The translations under genes were made by a program, and so were the position numbers. A DNA stretch of 64,000 bases, from the NCBI RefSeq assembly GCF_001636345.1, contig NZ_KV440945.1, forward strand, positions 2,871,354-2,935,353, read 5' to 3'. This DNA comes from Cytobacillus gottheilii. GTDB lineage: Bacteria; Bacillota; Bacilli; Bacillales; Cytobacillaceae. This document shows, piece by piece, positions 44,045 through 54,609 of this stretch (the stretch's first letter is position 1; every line of letters starts with the position of its first letter). Below the pieces are notes generated by a model, which was given only the letters and a program-made list of their open reading frames with translations, was not told where the DNA came from and made no database searches.

Positions 44045-44983
44045 TTATCCTGCGCGTATTTCTGCAGATACTTGTTTAGCACTTGCCATCATTTTAGGGT
44101 GAACAATACATTGAAAGGCATCGTCGCTCGAAAGCTCCTGCATGGTAAACGAGATTAGTCCCCGATTAACTTCCAGAACTTCCTCCGTCTTTCGGAACTT
44201 GATGCTTTCTGGTTTTACAGCGATTATAAGCTGGTGATCCTGACCGACTACTTTATATGGAATAATTCTCATCCTATGCTCCCACTCAGCAGAAACGGTG
44301 TGTTGCCCGAGTACAACCTTTTCAGGGTCTTCAGCCATTGCCTGTATTTCTTCAGGAAAATCTCCTTTGTTTCCTTTAATAGAAATAAACATAACAGGCA
44401 TTTTGGAGATTGGATCGTATAATTGATTTCCACTGTCAATCAGACCTTTAAAGCTATACACTTTGCTGTTCAGCATAATTTCTACATCAATTAAGGAGTC
44501 ATATTGAATTTTTACCATTTCAAATGTTTCGATGTTTTTTCTGGAAAAATGCCAGGCAAGCGGAAAACCAATTAGAACGAAGAGCCAGCTAATCGGATCT
44601 CCAAATCCTTTTACACTCCCAATCATGACTGCAGCCGACAGTTCAAAGTCAAATTGTACAAAGTAATGAGCTCCAATCAGGACGCCGCCAATTAAAAAGG
44701 TGGTTAAATAAAAGGTCATTAGACTGCTGAAGAAAAACTTCAATCTCTTATAGCCAAATGCCGTATAAACCATAAAGACTGAGAATAGTAATTTCATTAG
44801 CGGATGTCCTGCTACTGAATGTATAGGCGTAATCGCTAATAAGATAATAATTGAGCCGATAAGACCGCCTGCTATCAGTCTCCACCATTTCACATGACGC
44901 TTTAAGATGATAGCGGTTAAGTAAAGTAATAGTGTGTCGAATAAAAAGTTTAAAGCCCAAATGACATCAAGGTAAATCGCCAA
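44045..44983 (-). CDS. spoIIGA: Pro-SigE processing aspartic protease SpoIIGA
   Basis: 312 aa. Five TM helices (~1-145) and a cytoplasmic aspartic-protease domain with catalytic D183 in [12 protein letters not shown], the same number as in B. subtilis. It dimerises, is triggered by SpoIIR and cuts pro-SigE. It starts at TTG 44983 after GGAGGGA. It is 61 bp upstream of sigE. Confidence 0.95.
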   Translation of the reverse strand: MAIYLDVIWALNFLFDTLLLYLTAIILKRHVKWWRLIAGGLIGSIIILLAITPIHSVAGHPLMKLLFSVFMVYTAFGYKRLKFFFSSLMTFYLTTFLIGGVLIGAHYFVQFDFELSAAVMIGSVKGFGDPISWLFVLIGFPLAWHFSRKNIETFEMVKIQYDSLIDVEIMLNSKVYSFKGLIDSGNQLYDPISKMPVMFISIKGNKGDFPEEIQAMAEDPEKVVLGQHTVSAEWEHRMRIIPYKVVGQDHQLIIAVKPESIKFRKTEEVLEVNRGLISFTMQELSSDDAFQCIVHPKMMASAKQVSAEIRAG

Positions 44984-45118
44984 TCATATCCCTCCTATAA
45001 GTCTGATGCGGGATCATTTGGGATCGTAAGCAACCACTCAATAAACTTAAAGCTGCAAAAGATAAATATTTTCCCAGTAAGTATTATCCTTTGACCACTA
45101 TTAAATCTGTTACGAAAA

Positions 45119-45205
45119 AGTATAGCGCATCTGTTTAGATAAAGATGTCACTTCCTGTAGTGAAAACTTGAGAAATTTTCACTATAATTTTCGTTTTTTG
45201 TCAAT
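45119..45205 (-). promoter_or_regulatory. Candidate Spo0A-dependent spoIIG promoter
   Basis: Minus strand: GTGACA (45151-45146), unusually long 21-nt spacer, TATACT (45124-45119). The B. subtilis spoIIG promoter has the same odd spacing (22 nt) and needs Spo0A-P. A TTTGTCAAT motif at 45197-45205 (plus strand), about 85 bp upstream of the inferred start, resembles a 0A box (TTTGTCRAA). No second box was found with confidence. The 369-bp gap 44984-45352 holds no gene. Confidence 0.45.
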
Positions 45206-45310
45206 ATTTCATATGGGACAAGTATTTGTTCTAAATATATATATTAAAAAGGGGTTAATAGAGTTGATTTTTAAGAGAGGTTCAGTAAATTATTTTTTTA
45301 CAATATAAAA

Positions 45311-45337
45311 AAACCCTCAGCCTTTTGCCGAGGGTTT
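45311..45337 (-). terminator. Terminator of ftsZ
   Basis: Minus strand AAACCCTCGGC, a short AT-rich loop, then GCTGAGGGTTT followed by TTTTATATTG. It lies 16 bp after the ftsZ stop. Confidence 0.9.
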
Positions 45338-45352
45338 AATCTGCTATATTAT

Positions 45353-46507
45353 TTATCTTCTGCGATTGCGATTGCGCAAGAACGTTGGAATATCTAAAGT
45401 GTCTTCCGAGTTGTTTGATGTTGTGCTGCGGACAGGTTCTTGCTGAGGTTCTTCACGCTTTGGCTGTTCGCGCTTCACAGCTCCTGTACCTGCACCCATT
45501 GCTGGTTGTTTCTGCTGGCCAAATGAAGGTCTGCTTGGTTTAGGCTGTGCCGCTTCTTCATTAAATCCAGTTGCAATAACCGTTACGACAATTTCATCTT
45601 TTAGGTTTTCATTAATGACAGAACCGAAGATCATATTCACATCATGATCAGATGCAGAGGCAACAATATCTGCTGCTTCTTGAACTTCGTAAAGGCTTAG
45701 GTTTGAGCCTCCAGTAATATTCATAAGAACACCTTGTGCTCCATCAATAGATGTTTCTAATAATGGAGAAGAAATCGCCTTTTTAGCAGCTTCTGTTGCA
45801 CGGTTATCACCTGAAGCAATACCGATACCCATTGAAGCAGATCCTTTATTGGACATAATTGTCTTTACGTCAGCAAAGTCAAGGTTAATTAATCCAGGAA
45901 CAGCGATTAGTTCTGAAATACCTTGAACCCCTTGACGAAGCACATTATCTGCTTCACGGAAAGCTTCAAGCATTGGAGTGCTTTTATCTACAATTTCTAA
46001 TAAACGGTCGTTAGGAATGACAATTAACGTATCGACAGCTTCTTTCATCGAAGCGATTCCGCCTGCAGCCTGTGTTGATCTTTTTCTTCCTTCAAAAGTG
46101 AAAGGTCTTGTTACAACACCAACTGTTAAAGCTCCTAAATCTCTAGCGATTTGAGCAATTACTGGTGCAGCTCCTGTACCAGTTCCTCCGCCCATACCAG
46201 CTGTAACAAACACCATGTCAGCACCTCTAAGTGCTTCTTCAAGCTGTTCTTTGCTTTCTTCTGCAGCCTTTTTACCAACCTCAGGATTTGCTCCAGCTCC
46301 AAGTCCTCTAGTAAGTTTACCGCCAATCTGCATTTTGATTTCAGCTTTCGATAGGTTTAATGCTTGCGCATCTGTATTTACAGCAATAAAATCAACACCT
46401 TGAACACCATGTTCAATCATCCGGTTAACCGCATTGTTACCGCCGCCGCCAACGCCGATGACTTTAATCGTTGCTAATGAATCTAAATTTGTATCAAATT
46501 CTAACAT
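45353..46507 (-). CDS. ftsZ: Cell division protein FtsZ
   Basis: 384 aa tubulin-like GTPase that forms the Z ring. The tubulin signature [10 protein letters not shown] is at about 104-113, with the N-terminal [13 protein letters not shown] and the synergy loop NLDFADV. A variable Gln/Pro-rich linker (~320-368) precedes the conserved C-terminal peptide [13 protein letters not shown] that binds FtsA, SepF and others. It follows ftsA by 54 bp with TAGGAGG. Confidence 0.98.
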   Translation of the reverse strand: MLEFDTNLDSLATIKVIGVGGGGNNAVNRMIEHGVQGVDFIAVNTDAQALNLSKAEIKMQIGGKLTRGLGAGANPEVGKKAAEESKEQLEEALRGADMVFVTAGMGGGTGTGAAPVIAQIARDLGALTVGVVTRPFTFEGRKRSTQAAGGIASMKEAVDTLIVIPNDRLLEIVDKSTPMLEAFREADNVLRQGVQGISELIAVPGLINLDFADVKTIMSNKGSASMGIGIASGDNRATEAAKKAISSPLLETSIDGAQGVLMNITGGSNLSLYEVQEAADIVASASDHDVNMIFGSVINENLKDEIVVTVIATGFNEEAAQPKPSRPSFGQQKQPAMGAGTGAVKREQPKREEPQQEPVRSTTSNNSEDTLDIPTFLRNRNRRR

Positions 46508-46561
46508 GACAAATCCTCCTAAATCGATATCCCCGAGAACACCATTTCGTATGTGAAAAGC

Positions 46562-47845
46562 CTATTCGAAAAAGTATCCGAAGAACTTTTTTACTCTCGA
46601 TGTAATTTTTTCTTCCGGCTGCTTCTCCGGCTTTGCTTTTGGTTGCGGTTGTTTTTGAACTCTTCTTTCCTTTGCTTCAGTGCTTGCGACCGGAGTACTC
46701 ATCTTCCTGCCCTGCACCTTCGCATTTTTATAAGCGAATTTTATCAACCCGACCGCGGTTGTATACTGCGGCTCCCTTACACCGATATAATCAGGTATGG
46801 CGATCCGTACGCGGTTTTGGAAAATAACTTGTGCTAATTCGAGTATACCTTGAGAATTGGCAACTCCGCCTGTCAGAACATATCCCCCAGGGAGATCATA
46901 TGCCCCAAGGCGCTTTACTTCATGCTGAATTAAATCAAAGATCTCTTCCAATCTAGCTTCTATAATATCAGATATTTCAAGCTGATTAAATTGCTGATGC
47001 TGATCACTTCCAATAATCGGTACACTAAATACTTCCTCTTCAGAAGCATGATCATAGAATGCATAGCCATGTTTGATTTTTATTTTTTCAGCGTCTTCTG
47101 TTGAAGTTCGCAAGCCAATTGAGAGATCCTTTGTTATATGATCACCGCCAACTGGCAATACACTTGTTCCTTTTAATATGCCCTGCTCAAATAAGGTAAC
47201 CGTTGTTGAGCCGCCTCCTATATCAACTAAAGCAACTCCAAGGTTCTTCTCATCCTTTGAAAGAGCAAATGCTCCTGCTGCTAGAGGCTGCAGGCTAATG
47301 TCCACTATTTCCAGACCAGCACGCTCTACACAGCGCAATGTGTTATGTAAAATTGTTTTAGAGCCAGTGATAATGGTACCTTCCATTTCAAGCCTTACAC
47401 CAATCATACCACGCGGATCACTTATTTCATCCAATCCGTCAACAATAAATTGTCTGGGAATAACATCAATGATATCTCTTTCTGGAGGAATGGATACAAC
47501 TTGTGCTGCATCTATTACTCTTGCAACATCATCATCTGATATTTCCCTATTTTCACTTGAAACAGCCACTACGCCATGTGAAGGCTGCAGCATAACATGA
47601 TTGCCAGTAATCCCCACTATTACGCTTTTAATCTCCATGCCAATCATTCTTTCGGCTTGTTCGATTGCACGTTTGATGGAATGAACGGTTTCATCTATAT
47701 CAACAATGGAGCCTTTTCGTAAACCTTCAGACTTTACATTGCCAACACCAATAATATTTAAAGAGTCATTGACCATTTCACCAATGATTACTTTTACACT
47801 GGATGTACCGATGTCAAGACTTACATATATTTCGTTGCTGTTCAT
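46562..47845 (-). CDS. ftsA: Cell division protein FtsA
   Basis: 427 aa actin-like ATPase that tethers FtsZ to the membrane. Phosphate loops YVSLDIGTSSVKVIIG (5-20) and VALVDIGGGSTTVTLFE, and the adenosine motif VLTGGVANSQG are present. A long linker ends in the amphipathic tip ITSRVKKFFGYFFE, the membrane target. ATG 47845 follows AAGGAGGTG. Confidence 0.97.
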   Translation of the reverse strand: MNSNEIYVSLDIGTSSVKVIIGEMVNDSLNIIGVGNVKSEGLRKGSIVDIDETVHSIKRAIEQAERMIGMEIKSVIVGITGNHVMLQPSHGVVAVSSENREISDDDVARVIDAAQVVSIPPERDIIDVIPRQFIVDGLDEISDPRGMIGVRLEMEGTIITGSKTILHNTLRCVERAGLEIVDISLQPLAAGAFALSKDEKNLGVALVDIGGGSTTVTLFEQGILKGTSVLPVGGDHITKDLSIGLRTSTEDAEKIKIKHGYAFYDHASEEEVFSVPIIGSDQHQQFNQLEISDIIEARLEEIFDLIQHEVKRLGAYDLPGGYVLTGGVANSQGILELAQVIFQNRVRIAIPDYIGVREPQYTTAVGLIKFAYKNAKVQGRKMSTPVASTEAKERRVQKQPQPKAKPEKQPEEKITSRVKKFFGYFFE

Positions 47846-48194
47846 TCTCTGGCACCTCCTTTTGCAAATTGTTTCTTTTGAACAACAAATAATTTTTTTA
47901 GGTTTCTGATGTGCTGATCTGCTATTAAGGGAACTCGTTTTCCGCAGAGCCGATGCTGAATCCCCTTATGTTTTAATCAGCACAAGTTAATGTTTAATAT
48001 AATTCATCTGCTTGTATAAAGCATCGAATAATAACGTGAATTAAAAACTATTGTAATGAAATTTTTCTTCTTTTAATAAATATAATATAAAAAAGAGGGA
48101 TTAAAGCAGATCAGCCTCTTTATTTATATTAATTTATTTACAATAGAATACTCTACTAATTCGTCAGAAGTTAGACTATTCCCTTTTTTAAAAC
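47846..48194. other. 349-bp gap between sbp and ftsA
   Basis: No gene. A short terminator-like stem occurs at 48092-48121. The AT-rich stretch 47880-48090 must hold the ftsA promoter; TGAATTATATTAAAC near 48000 could be a -10 region, but no -35 box pairs with it convincingly. Confidence 0.5.
48092..48121 (-). terminator. Possible terminator downstream of sbp
   Basis: Minus strand AAAGAGG (48121-48115) with CCTCTTT (48098-48092) and a long 16-nt loop, then TTTTATATT. The stem is only 7 bp, so this is moderate. Confidence 0.5.
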
Positions 48195-48557
48195 TTAATT
48201 TTTTTCAGTTTTTTCACGGGGTACAGACCATTTTGTAAGCAGGATTCTCCTGATGACAGCTATGTTTTGAAATAGCCTTACACCAAAGGCGAATACAGCG
48301 GCTAAGTACAAGTCTACACCAAGATGTACACCTAGGAAAGCTAAACTTGCTGCAAGGATAATATTAAAGAAAAAGCCTGAAACAAAGACCTTTTCATCGT
48401 AAATATTCTGCAGCTGTGCCCGTATTCCTCCGAATAGTGTATCAAGGGCTGCTAACACAGCAATCGATAGATAATTAGAGTACTCGGCAGGGATTCTGAT
48501 ATCTGCCATCAGTCCAAAGAAGACACCTATTATAAGGCCTAACACAGGCAGCCACAT
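48195..48557 (-). CDS. sbp: Small basic protein Sbp (DUF1290)
   Basis: 120 aa, about four TM segments (LPVLGLIIGVFFGLM, YLSIAVLAALDTLFGGI, FFFNIILAASLAFLGV, LYLAAVFAFGVRLF) and a basic tail ending KTEKN. In B. subtilis the orthologue lies just ahead of ftsA. Its function is not known. Its ATG shares one base with the stop of the upstream gene. Confidence 0.9.
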   Translation of the reverse strand: MWLPVLGLIIGVFFGLMADIRIPAEYSNYLSIAVLAALDTLFGGIRAQLQNIYDEKVFVSGFFFNIILAASLAFLGVHLGVDLYLAAVFAFGVRLFQNIAVIRRILLTKWSVPREKTEKN

Positions 48558-49285
48558 TATGAATTTCCTCCTTTGTCGGCCTCTACAGGTTCCATGTCTC
48601 TAATACGAATACTATCTTCATAAGCAGGAATAGTAATCATGCTTTCGGGTTTTGAAATCTTCACCCGCAAATTATCAATAAAAAACTCCTCAGCCGATTT
48701 GGATACTTGCATACGGTTATAAAGTTTTTCCGCAACCTGCCTATTTTCTGCAATTACTTTGATTTCAATCGGAAAATCGTTTAGCGAGAAGCCATTTATT
48801 TTTGTTTCTCCATTGATATCACGGATTACCGTCGTGTTTATAACACGCTGCCCTCCGATCGAAACATATAATGCATCGTACATATTCAGCTCATTTAATA
48901 ACCTTTTAAGCAATTCAGGAGACACGGTTGTGACCTTGTTTCCCATTAGCAATTCCTCATAAACTGGTTCTATGGTTAATAAAATGCCGAATCCTTCAAT
49001 GTCACTTAAGCCTGCCTCTTTCTTCAATTCCTCCAGCGTTTCACGCAATGCCAGCTCTTTGCTTTGTTCACGTTCTGATTCATATTGAGAAAGAATTTCC
49101 TCTTGAGAACGTATTTCCCTTAACAAATTTACTTGCATCTCTTTTTCTTTCTCGAGATCCTCCCTAAGCTGCCACGTATCCCTAGTGTCACGGACCGTTG
49201 GCTCTTGCAGGGTATTAAATTGCAAGGCAAGCATGAAGCCGACAATGATTGCAATAAAGGTAAAACTTATCCATTTTTTGTCCAC
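48557..49285 (-). CDS. ylxX: DUF881 family membrane-anchored protein (YlxX)
   Basis: 242 aa. One N-terminal TM helix (~6-21), a coiled coil (~38-90) and an extracellular DUF881 domain with PELLKRLLNELNMYDALYVSIGGQRVIN. It starts at GTG 49285 after AAGGTGG. It is a paralogue of the next gene upstream. It has been linked to division by position only. Confidence 0.9.
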   Translation of the reverse strand: MDKKWISFTFIAIIVGFMLALQFNTLQEPTVRDTRDTWQLREDLEKEKEMQVNLLREIRSQEEILSQYESEREQSKELALRETLEELKKEAGLSDIEGFGILLTIEPVYEELLMGNKVTTVSPELLKRLLNELNMYDALYVSIGGQRVINTTVIRDINGETKINGFSLNDFPIEIKVIAENRQVAEKLYNRMQVSKSAEEFFIDNLRVKISKPESMITIPAYEDSIRIRDMEPVEADKGGNS

Positions 49286-49426
49286 GTGTTTACCACCTTG
49301 CTTTCACACCAAATTTATGTGGACATTCATTTTTAATTTACTGATGTTTTGTGCAGCGATCCGGAAACATATTTATTAAGATCCGAAGAGGTAAGCTGAA
49401 TAGTATGTTCATTCAAGGTGAGAATC

Positions 49427-50116
49427 TTAGCTTCCGTATATTGGCTCCATGATAATTTCTTGCTTCGTTTCTAATGAAAATAAAATATTATCATTCACTA
49501 AACGATCTTTCACTCCGCCTGTTAAATTTAAGGCTGAAGCCATAACATCAGCATCTCCGATTGCAGTGATCACAAATGGTGCAGGATGCTGATAGCCGTC
49601 AACTTCAATGACAGGTCCATTGCATAGAATATACGAATTTGCTTTCAGCCTTTGGCCATTTATTGAAATAGCCGATGCACCTGAAATATATAATTCATTG
49701 ATCACTCGGAAAACATGATGTTCATGAACAATATAATTATTAATATTCTCTTCATTAGGATCATAGTTTCCGTCAGAAAGCTTAACCTCTACACCTTGTC
49801 CTTTTACTTTTACTTTACCAAGAAACATCCGGTATTTTTCAGCATCTTCAGCCATGTTAAAATAAATCTGTTCTTCCTCAGCGAAGCCTTTTTCAATTCC
49901 TTGGATCGTATCTTGGTTCGCATTCAGTTCTCTTTGCAATGAGCGATTTTTCTCTTCCATTTCTACGATTTGGTTACGGAGATTAAGATCTCTTTCCCAT
50001 TGTTTTGTAGAAATATCAGCCGCCTCATTTTCATTATTGGTTAAACGGAATGAAAAAGTTAATATAAACCCTAACACAAGAAAAACAAGAGAAAATATGA
50101 CTTGTCTACCTTTCAC
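49427..50116 (-). CDS. ylxW: DUF881 family membrane-anchored protein (YlxW)
   Basis: 229 aa from GTG 50116. TM helix at ~5-23 (VIFSLVFLVLGFILTFSF), coiled coil (~45-80), then DUF881 (VHEHHVFRVINELYISGASAISINGQ). The frame extends to 50179, but GAGG in the divIB tail lies 9 nt before GTG 50116 and this start gives a normal signal anchor; the overlap with divIB is then 11 bp. Confidence 0.88.
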   Translation of the reverse strand: MKGRQVIFSLVFLVLGFILTFSFRLTNNENEAADISTKQWERDLNLRNQIVEMEEKNRSLQRELNANQDTIQGIEKGFAEEEQIYFNMAEDAEKYRMFLGKVKVKGQGVEVKLSDGNYDPNEENINNYIVHEHHVFRVINELYISGASAISINGQRLKANSYILCNGPVIEVDGYQHPAPFVITAIGDADVMASALNLTGGVKDRLVNDNILFSLETKQEIIMEPIYGS

Positions 50117-50894
50117 CTTCTGTTTCCTCGTCAACTTTCTCCGCTCCTTCTTCTTCAAAAGCTCTAAAATAAGAGCCAACTTCTAAATCAATAATTCCCT
50201 TTTGATTGGCATCCAGCTGACTTACGATTGAAGGATAATGTGCCATCTTTTCAGAAAAACTTCTAAGTGTCGCACTCACTTCAAAGCCATCGTTCATAAA
50301 TAACTGTACGTGAAAACGATCCGTTTCCTTTGGGCTATAATGGACTTCTGAAATTGAATTTTGAATTTCGACAGGCAAGACTTCTAATTCCTGTATCATT
50401 AAATCAAGAACTTCGCCTTCATCGAATCCAATTAGGATCGGTGCATTTGCGGGGATTTCACCTGCTTGTCCTTGAATGGTTTTACCGTTTTCTAATACAG
50501 GCTTATATGTCTCCCCGTTCATTATGTATGCAATTCTTCTCAATTCATCGACCACAATGTTTACCGTGCTGGGCAAACTGGTTGTAACTTGTACATTTTT
50601 CACTTCAGACAGCGCCTTTAATTTCTCCTCAATCTCCTGTTCATCAATCTCCCATATATTCGTAGTCTGTGAAATGCCGCTATTTTCAATAACTTCAGCA
50701 TTGCTGTATATAGTATTGCCCTTCACTTCAATTTCTTTCACGTGACTCAGCGGTGATTGAAAATATATAACGAATACAATTAAAATAAAAAACAGGATCA
50801 GCAGAAAAATAAGTCTGCGATTCGCTTTCTTTTTCCGCTGCTGTTTTAGCTTTGGAATACGATCTTCAAGTGAAACTAATTTTCCATTGCTCAT
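50106..50894 (-). CDS. divIB: Cell division protein DivIB (FtsQ)
   Basis: 262 aa. Short basic cytoplasmic tail, TM helix (~28-45), then the POTRA domain (SHVKEIEVKGNTIYSNAEVIE) and beta domain with LPSTVNIVVDELRRIAYI. It joins FtsL and DivIC at the septum. The C-terminal tail is acidic (EEEGAEKVDEETEGER). ATG 50894 follows GAGAGGTG. Confidence 0.95.
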   Translation of the reverse strand: MSNGKLVSLEDRIPKLKQQRKKKANRRLIFLLILFFILIVFVIYFQSPLSHVKEIEVKGNTIYSNAEVIENSGISQTTNIWEIDEQEIEEKLKALSEVKNVQVTTSLPSTVNIVVDELRRIAYIMNGETYKPVLENGKTIQGQAGEIPANAPILIGFDEGEVLDLMIQELEVLPVEIQNSISEVHYSPKETDRFHVQLFMNDGFEVSATLRSFSEKMAHYPSIVSQLDANQKGIIDLEVGSYFRAFEEEGAEKVDEETEGER

Positions 50895-51052
50895 TGATTT
50901 TCACCTCTCCAATAAACCATATCCTTTATTCCAAATTGGAATTTTTTCATCTAAAGAGAGGGATAACGGCATATATTTCATGCCGTTATAACTGCAAATT
51001 CCAATAAATTATTATATCACAAAATATGGAATAAGGGAGGAATATCCCCCTG

Positions 51053-51961
51053 TTACTTTCGTCCTATTATTTCTACTTCTGTCTCAAGTGATACACCGAA
51101 TTGCTCTTGGATTTTGTCTTTTGCAAATTGGATTAGATCCAGTACATCCTGTGCTGTAGCACTGCCGGTATTCACAATAAAATTACCATGCATATCTGAA
51201 ATCTGCGCCCCGCCAATTGAATAGCCTTTTAGACCTGCCTCTTCAATAAGCCTTCCAGCATATTTTGGCAGCGGGTTTCTAAAAATACTGCCTGCGCACT
51301 TATAGTTCCATGGCTGAGTTTCTTTGCGATAATCTTTGTTTTTCTGCATCTCCGCAAATATTTGATCCTTATCTCCAGATACTACTTCAAAAACTGCTTC
51401 AAGCACGATGCCAGGACGCTTTTTTTGCAATACAGACGTTCTATAGGAAAAGTCCATTTCTTCATTTGATAACCATTTCATACTTCCATCTTCAAACAAT
51501 ATGTGAGCACTCTTTAGAATTTTAGATATATCAGAACCATGTGCACCAGCGTTCATATATACTGCTCCGCCAACAGAACCAGGTATTCCGCTCGCAAATT
51601 CAAGACCTGAATAGCCCTTTCTGCTTATTTGTGTAGACAATGCAACGATTGAATAGCCTGCTCCAACCTTTAACTCTGAGCCCTGCAGATCCATGTGATC
51701 AAGTCCGCGTCCCAGTTTAATAACAGCTCCTTCAATCCCTTTATCCGAAATAAGCAAATTAGAACCTCTTCCAATTGCCGTCCATTTTATATTATGTTTT
51801 TGAATAAGCTCCATAATCTGTTTTAAGCTGTCAACTGAAGATGGTTCTATATAAAGATCAGCTGGTCCGCCAATTTTCATTGTTGTATGGTTTGCAAGCG
51901 GTTCATTTTCTTTGATTTTGCCTGCGTTTAATGTCTGAAGCTCTTCGATAAATTCTTTCAT
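51053..51961 (-). CDS. murB: UDP-N-acetylenolpyruvoylglucosamine reductase
   Basis: 302 aa, type II MurB. Reduces UDP-GlcNAc-enolpyruvate to UDP-MurNAc with NADPH and FAD. FAD motifs: [29 protein letters not shown] and [18 protein letters not shown]; the catalytic serine lies in [10 protein letters not shown]. The gap 50895-51052 has a palindromic stem at 50963-50989 without a T run. Confidence 0.96.
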   Translation of the reverse strand: MKEFIEELQTLNAGKIKENEPLANHTTMKIGGPADLYIEPSSVDSLKQIMELIQKHNIKWTAIGRGSNLLISDKGIEGAVIKLGRGLDHMDLQGSELKVGAGYSIVALSTQISRKGYSGLEFASGIPGSVGGAVYMNAGAHGSDISKILKSAHILFEDGSMKWLSNEEMDFSYRTSVLQKKRPGIVLEAVFEVVSGDKDQIFAEMQKNKDYRKETQPWNYKCAGSIFRNPLPKYAGRLIEEAGLKGYSIGGAQISDMHGNFIVNTGSATAQDVLDLIQFAKDKIQEQFGVSLETEVEIIGRK

Positions 51962-52015
51962 ACAAACCTGCCTTTCTTTTGCTGTTTTTCCTTATTAGTT
52001 TATGCAGTTATTGGG

Positions 52016-53119
52016 CTACTTGCGCTTGGCAGTGCTTAGCTCATTCATTAAACGATAAAGCTTGCCAGCCGCATCTGGCATACCAAGTTTTTTTGAGTTT
52101 TTCTTCATTTGCTCAATCTTCTCATCATTAATTAAAATCTGATCGATTTGCTCCACTAATTTTTTCCCAGTTAGATCCTTCTCCAGCAATAGTTCAGCTG
52201 CTCCGTGATCACTTAAAGCCCTCGCATTTTTTTCCTGATGGTTATTGGTTACATAAGGACTAGGAATTAAAATGCTTGGAATGCCCAAGGAAGTGAGTTC
52301 AGCCAGCGTCGTTGCGCCAGCCCGGGTAACCGCTAAGTCAATGCCTGCAAGCACTTCTGGCATATTATGAATAAAAGGCTTGATGATTACATTTTCAGGA
52401 TTTCCAACTAGCTCCACTTCTTTTTTGACATCATCGAAGTGAGCGTCTCCAGTCACATACAATAGCTGATATGGCTTTGAACCGAATTCAGCAAGTGATT
52501 TAACGACTGCTTCATTTATTGGTCTGGCTCCCCTGCTCCCGCCAAAGATCAGAACGGCAGGTGTTTTCGTATTTAATCCAGCAGAAAGCCTTCCGCGAAT
52601 TCCATCTTGGCCAAGTACTTCAGATGCCCGCGGATTGCCAGTAAACACGACTTTTTCTTCAGGAAAAAATGCTTTTGCTTCTTCAAAGCAGACAGCTACT
52701 TTGTCAACATACTTACTTAAAAATTTATTCGTTAAACCTGGTACACTATTTTGTTCATGAATAATCGTTGGAATGCCTAATTTAGCAGCTGCATAGACTA
52801 CAGGTCCGCAAACATAGCCGCCAGTTCCAATCACAACATCAGGCTGAAAGTCCTTTAGCATTTGCTTGCTGTCTTTTACGCCTTTTAAGAAGCGCATAAT
52901 GGTTTTCACATTTTCCATTGAAAGCTTGCGCTTAAAGCCTGTTATATGGATCGACTTAAATGGAATGTTTTCTCTTGGTACAATTTTGCTTTCTAAGCCT
53001 TTTTCCGTTCCTATGTATAGAAATTGTGCATTTTTATGCTCTTTTCGAATTTCTCTTATCAAGGCCAGCGCAGGATATATATGCCCCCCTGTACCGCCGC
53101 CGCTTACTGCAATTTTCAT
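52016..53119 (-). CDS. murG: UDP-GlcNAc transferase MurG (lipid II synthase)
   Basis: 367 aa GT-B enzyme on the inner face of the membrane. It adds GlcNAc to lipid I. The glycine loop [16 protein letters not shown] (6-21), the second G-loop [14 protein letters not shown], and the UDP-site motif [21 protein letters not shown] are intact. ATG 53119 follows GAGGTG. Confidence 0.97.
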   Translation of the reverse strand: MKIAVSGGGTGGHIYPALALIREIRKEHKNAQFLYIGTEKGLESKIVPRENIPFKSIHITGFKRKLSMENVKTIMRFLKGVKDSKQMLKDFQPDVVIGTGGYVCGPVVYAAAKLGIPTIIHEQNSVPGLTNKFLSKYVDKVAVCFEEAKAFFPEEKVVFTGNPRASEVLGQDGIRGRLSAGLNTKTPAVLIFGGSRGARPINEAVVKSLAEFGSKPYQLLYVTGDAHFDDVKKEVELVGNPENVIIKPFIHNMPEVLAGIDLAVTRAGATTLAELTSLGIPSILIPSPYVTNNHQEKNARALSDHGAAELLLEKDLTGKKLVEQIDQILINDEKIEQMKKNSKKLGMPDAAGKLYRLMNELSTAKRK

Positions 53120-53417
53120 GATTTCACCTCAAAGTTATTTGTTGTCTCACAATGTTGTATGGTCTTAAAATTTGAAGGAAAGAAAAAACCACATCCTCCG
53201 CTTTACCCTATTCTACTATATTTAAAACACTATGAAGAAATGGAAAACATAATGTCATGCAAATGTAATGAATTTGGAAAAAGGGAAGCTGCATCCTTCA
53301 CGGTGCCGATACACTCAAATGTACATAGTTTCTTGTGAGTTGTAAATTGTTTTCTGTGATAAAAGGCATATTTCTTTCTTAAACAAAAAGAAACCCTGCA
53401 GCAAGTACAGGGCGAGT
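53120..53417. other. 298-bp gap between murG and spoVE
   Basis: AT-rich DNA with no gene visible. The terminator of spoVE (53394-53413) sits at its right edge, so murG should have its own promoter here; no clear box pair was found. Confidence 0.5.
53394..53413 (-). terminator. Terminator of spoVE
   Basis: Minus strand GCCCTG, a 9-nt loop, CAGGGT, followed by TTCTTTTTG. The stem is short (5-6 bp) but GC-rich and lies just past the stop. Confidence 0.6.
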
Positions 53418-54518
53418 TCAATAACGTGCATATCGGCTAATATTCAGCAGAACACCGATTGCCATTAGCATTAATGTTAAGGAAGAACCTCCGTAGCTCA
53501 AAAATGGCAGAGTGATTCCGGTAACTGGCATTAAACCAGTAACAACACCAACATTGATCATTACCTGAATTGCTACCATTGCAATGATGCCTATTGCAAG
53601 AAAGCTTCCGTATAAATCAGGTGCCCCTAGAGCGATGCGAATACCTCTCCATAATAACAAGGCAAACAATAAAATAACAAACGATCCGCCAATAAATCCA
53701 AGCTCTTCTGAAAGAATGGCGAAAATGAAATCTGTTTGCGGTTCAGGCAAGTAGAAGAATTTCTGCCTGCTCTGTCCAAGTCCTAGCCCAAACAATCCTC
53801 CCGGGCCAATAGCGTATAAGGATTGAATAATTTGAAAGCCGCTCCCAAGGGGATCTTCCCACGGATCTAAAAATGAGGTGATCCGCTTCATTCGGTATGG
53901 TGCTGAAAGCACAAGAGCCACAAAGCCTGCAACACCAATTAAGCCGAGCATAACAAAGTGGCTAATCCGGGCACCAGCAACAAAAATCATCACTACACAT
54001 GTACCCATCATGACCGTGCCTGTTCCTAAGTCAGGCTGCATCATGATCATGGCGAAAGCTAGAAAAGCAAGACCGAGTGAAGGTGCTAACCCTTTCTTAA
54101 AGGACGTAATCAGTTTTTGCCTCTCTGATAAAAACTTTGCCATAAAGACAATCATGGCCAGCTTCATAAACTCAGAGGGCTGAACAGAAAATGCACCGAC
54201 CCCAATCCAGCTCCTAGAGCCATTCCGAACATTTCCTACCCCAGGAATCAGAACTAGCACTAACAGAACAAAACATACAATAATAATAAGCTTTGCCCAT
54301 GTCCTCCATGTCCAATAATCAACATTCATGATAAAAAACATAGCAACAATACCTGCTACCGCAAAAAGCAGCTGCCTTTTCGCAAAAAAGAATGAATCAT
54401 CAAATTTATAATCCGCCCAAATTGCACTTGCACTGTATACCATTGTCAGTCCAACCGCAAGCAAGGATAAAGTAATGATGATCAGTATTAGATCTGGAGT
54501 CGTTTTTTTTGTCGGCAA
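53418..54518 (-). CDS. spoVE: SEDS glycosyltransferase SpoVE (cortex synthesis)
   Basis: 366 aa, ten TM helices. SEDS polymerase working with a class B PBP, probably SpoVD (same window). It matches B. subtilis SpoVE almost throughout (VYSASAIWADYKFDDSFFF, NPWEDPLG-like DPWEDPLGSG, FLSYGGSSL). TTG 54518 after AGAGGTG is chosen; the frame up to 54584 has a poor N-terminus and no binding site. Confidence 0.93.
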   Translation of the reverse strand: MPTKKTTPDLILIIITLSLLAVGLTMVYSASAIWADYKFDDSFFFAKRQLLFAVAGIVAMFFIMNVDYWTWRTWAKLIIIVCFVLLVLVLIPGVGNVRNGSRSWIGVGAFSVQPSEFMKLAMIVFMAKFLSERQKLITSFKKGLAPSLGLAFLAFAMIMMQPDLGTGTVMMGTCVVMIFVAGARISHFVMLGLIGVAGFVALVLSAPYRMKRITSFLDPWEDPLGSGFQIIQSLYAIGPGGLFGLGLGQSRQKFFYLPEPQTDFIFAILSEELGFIGGSFVILLFALLLWRGIRIALGAPDLYGSFLAIGIIAMVAIQVMINVGVVTGLMPVTGITLPFLSYGGSSLTLMLMAIGVLLNISRYARY

Positions 54519-54609
54519 TGCAAACACCTCTAACGGAAGTATTAGGGCTGCAGGAATGATTGCCGAAATCTGCGGGTATAACAAGTTGAAGATTCAGCAG
54601 ACAAGCCCT

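Noticed and set aside
49333-49416. 27-codon minus-strand frame between ylxW and ylxX
   Set aside because: Starts at TTG without a ribosome site; codons look plausible but there is no other support.
50963-50989. Terminator between murB and divIB
   Set aside because: A good 10-bp stem, but no T run on the minus strand, so it is not called.
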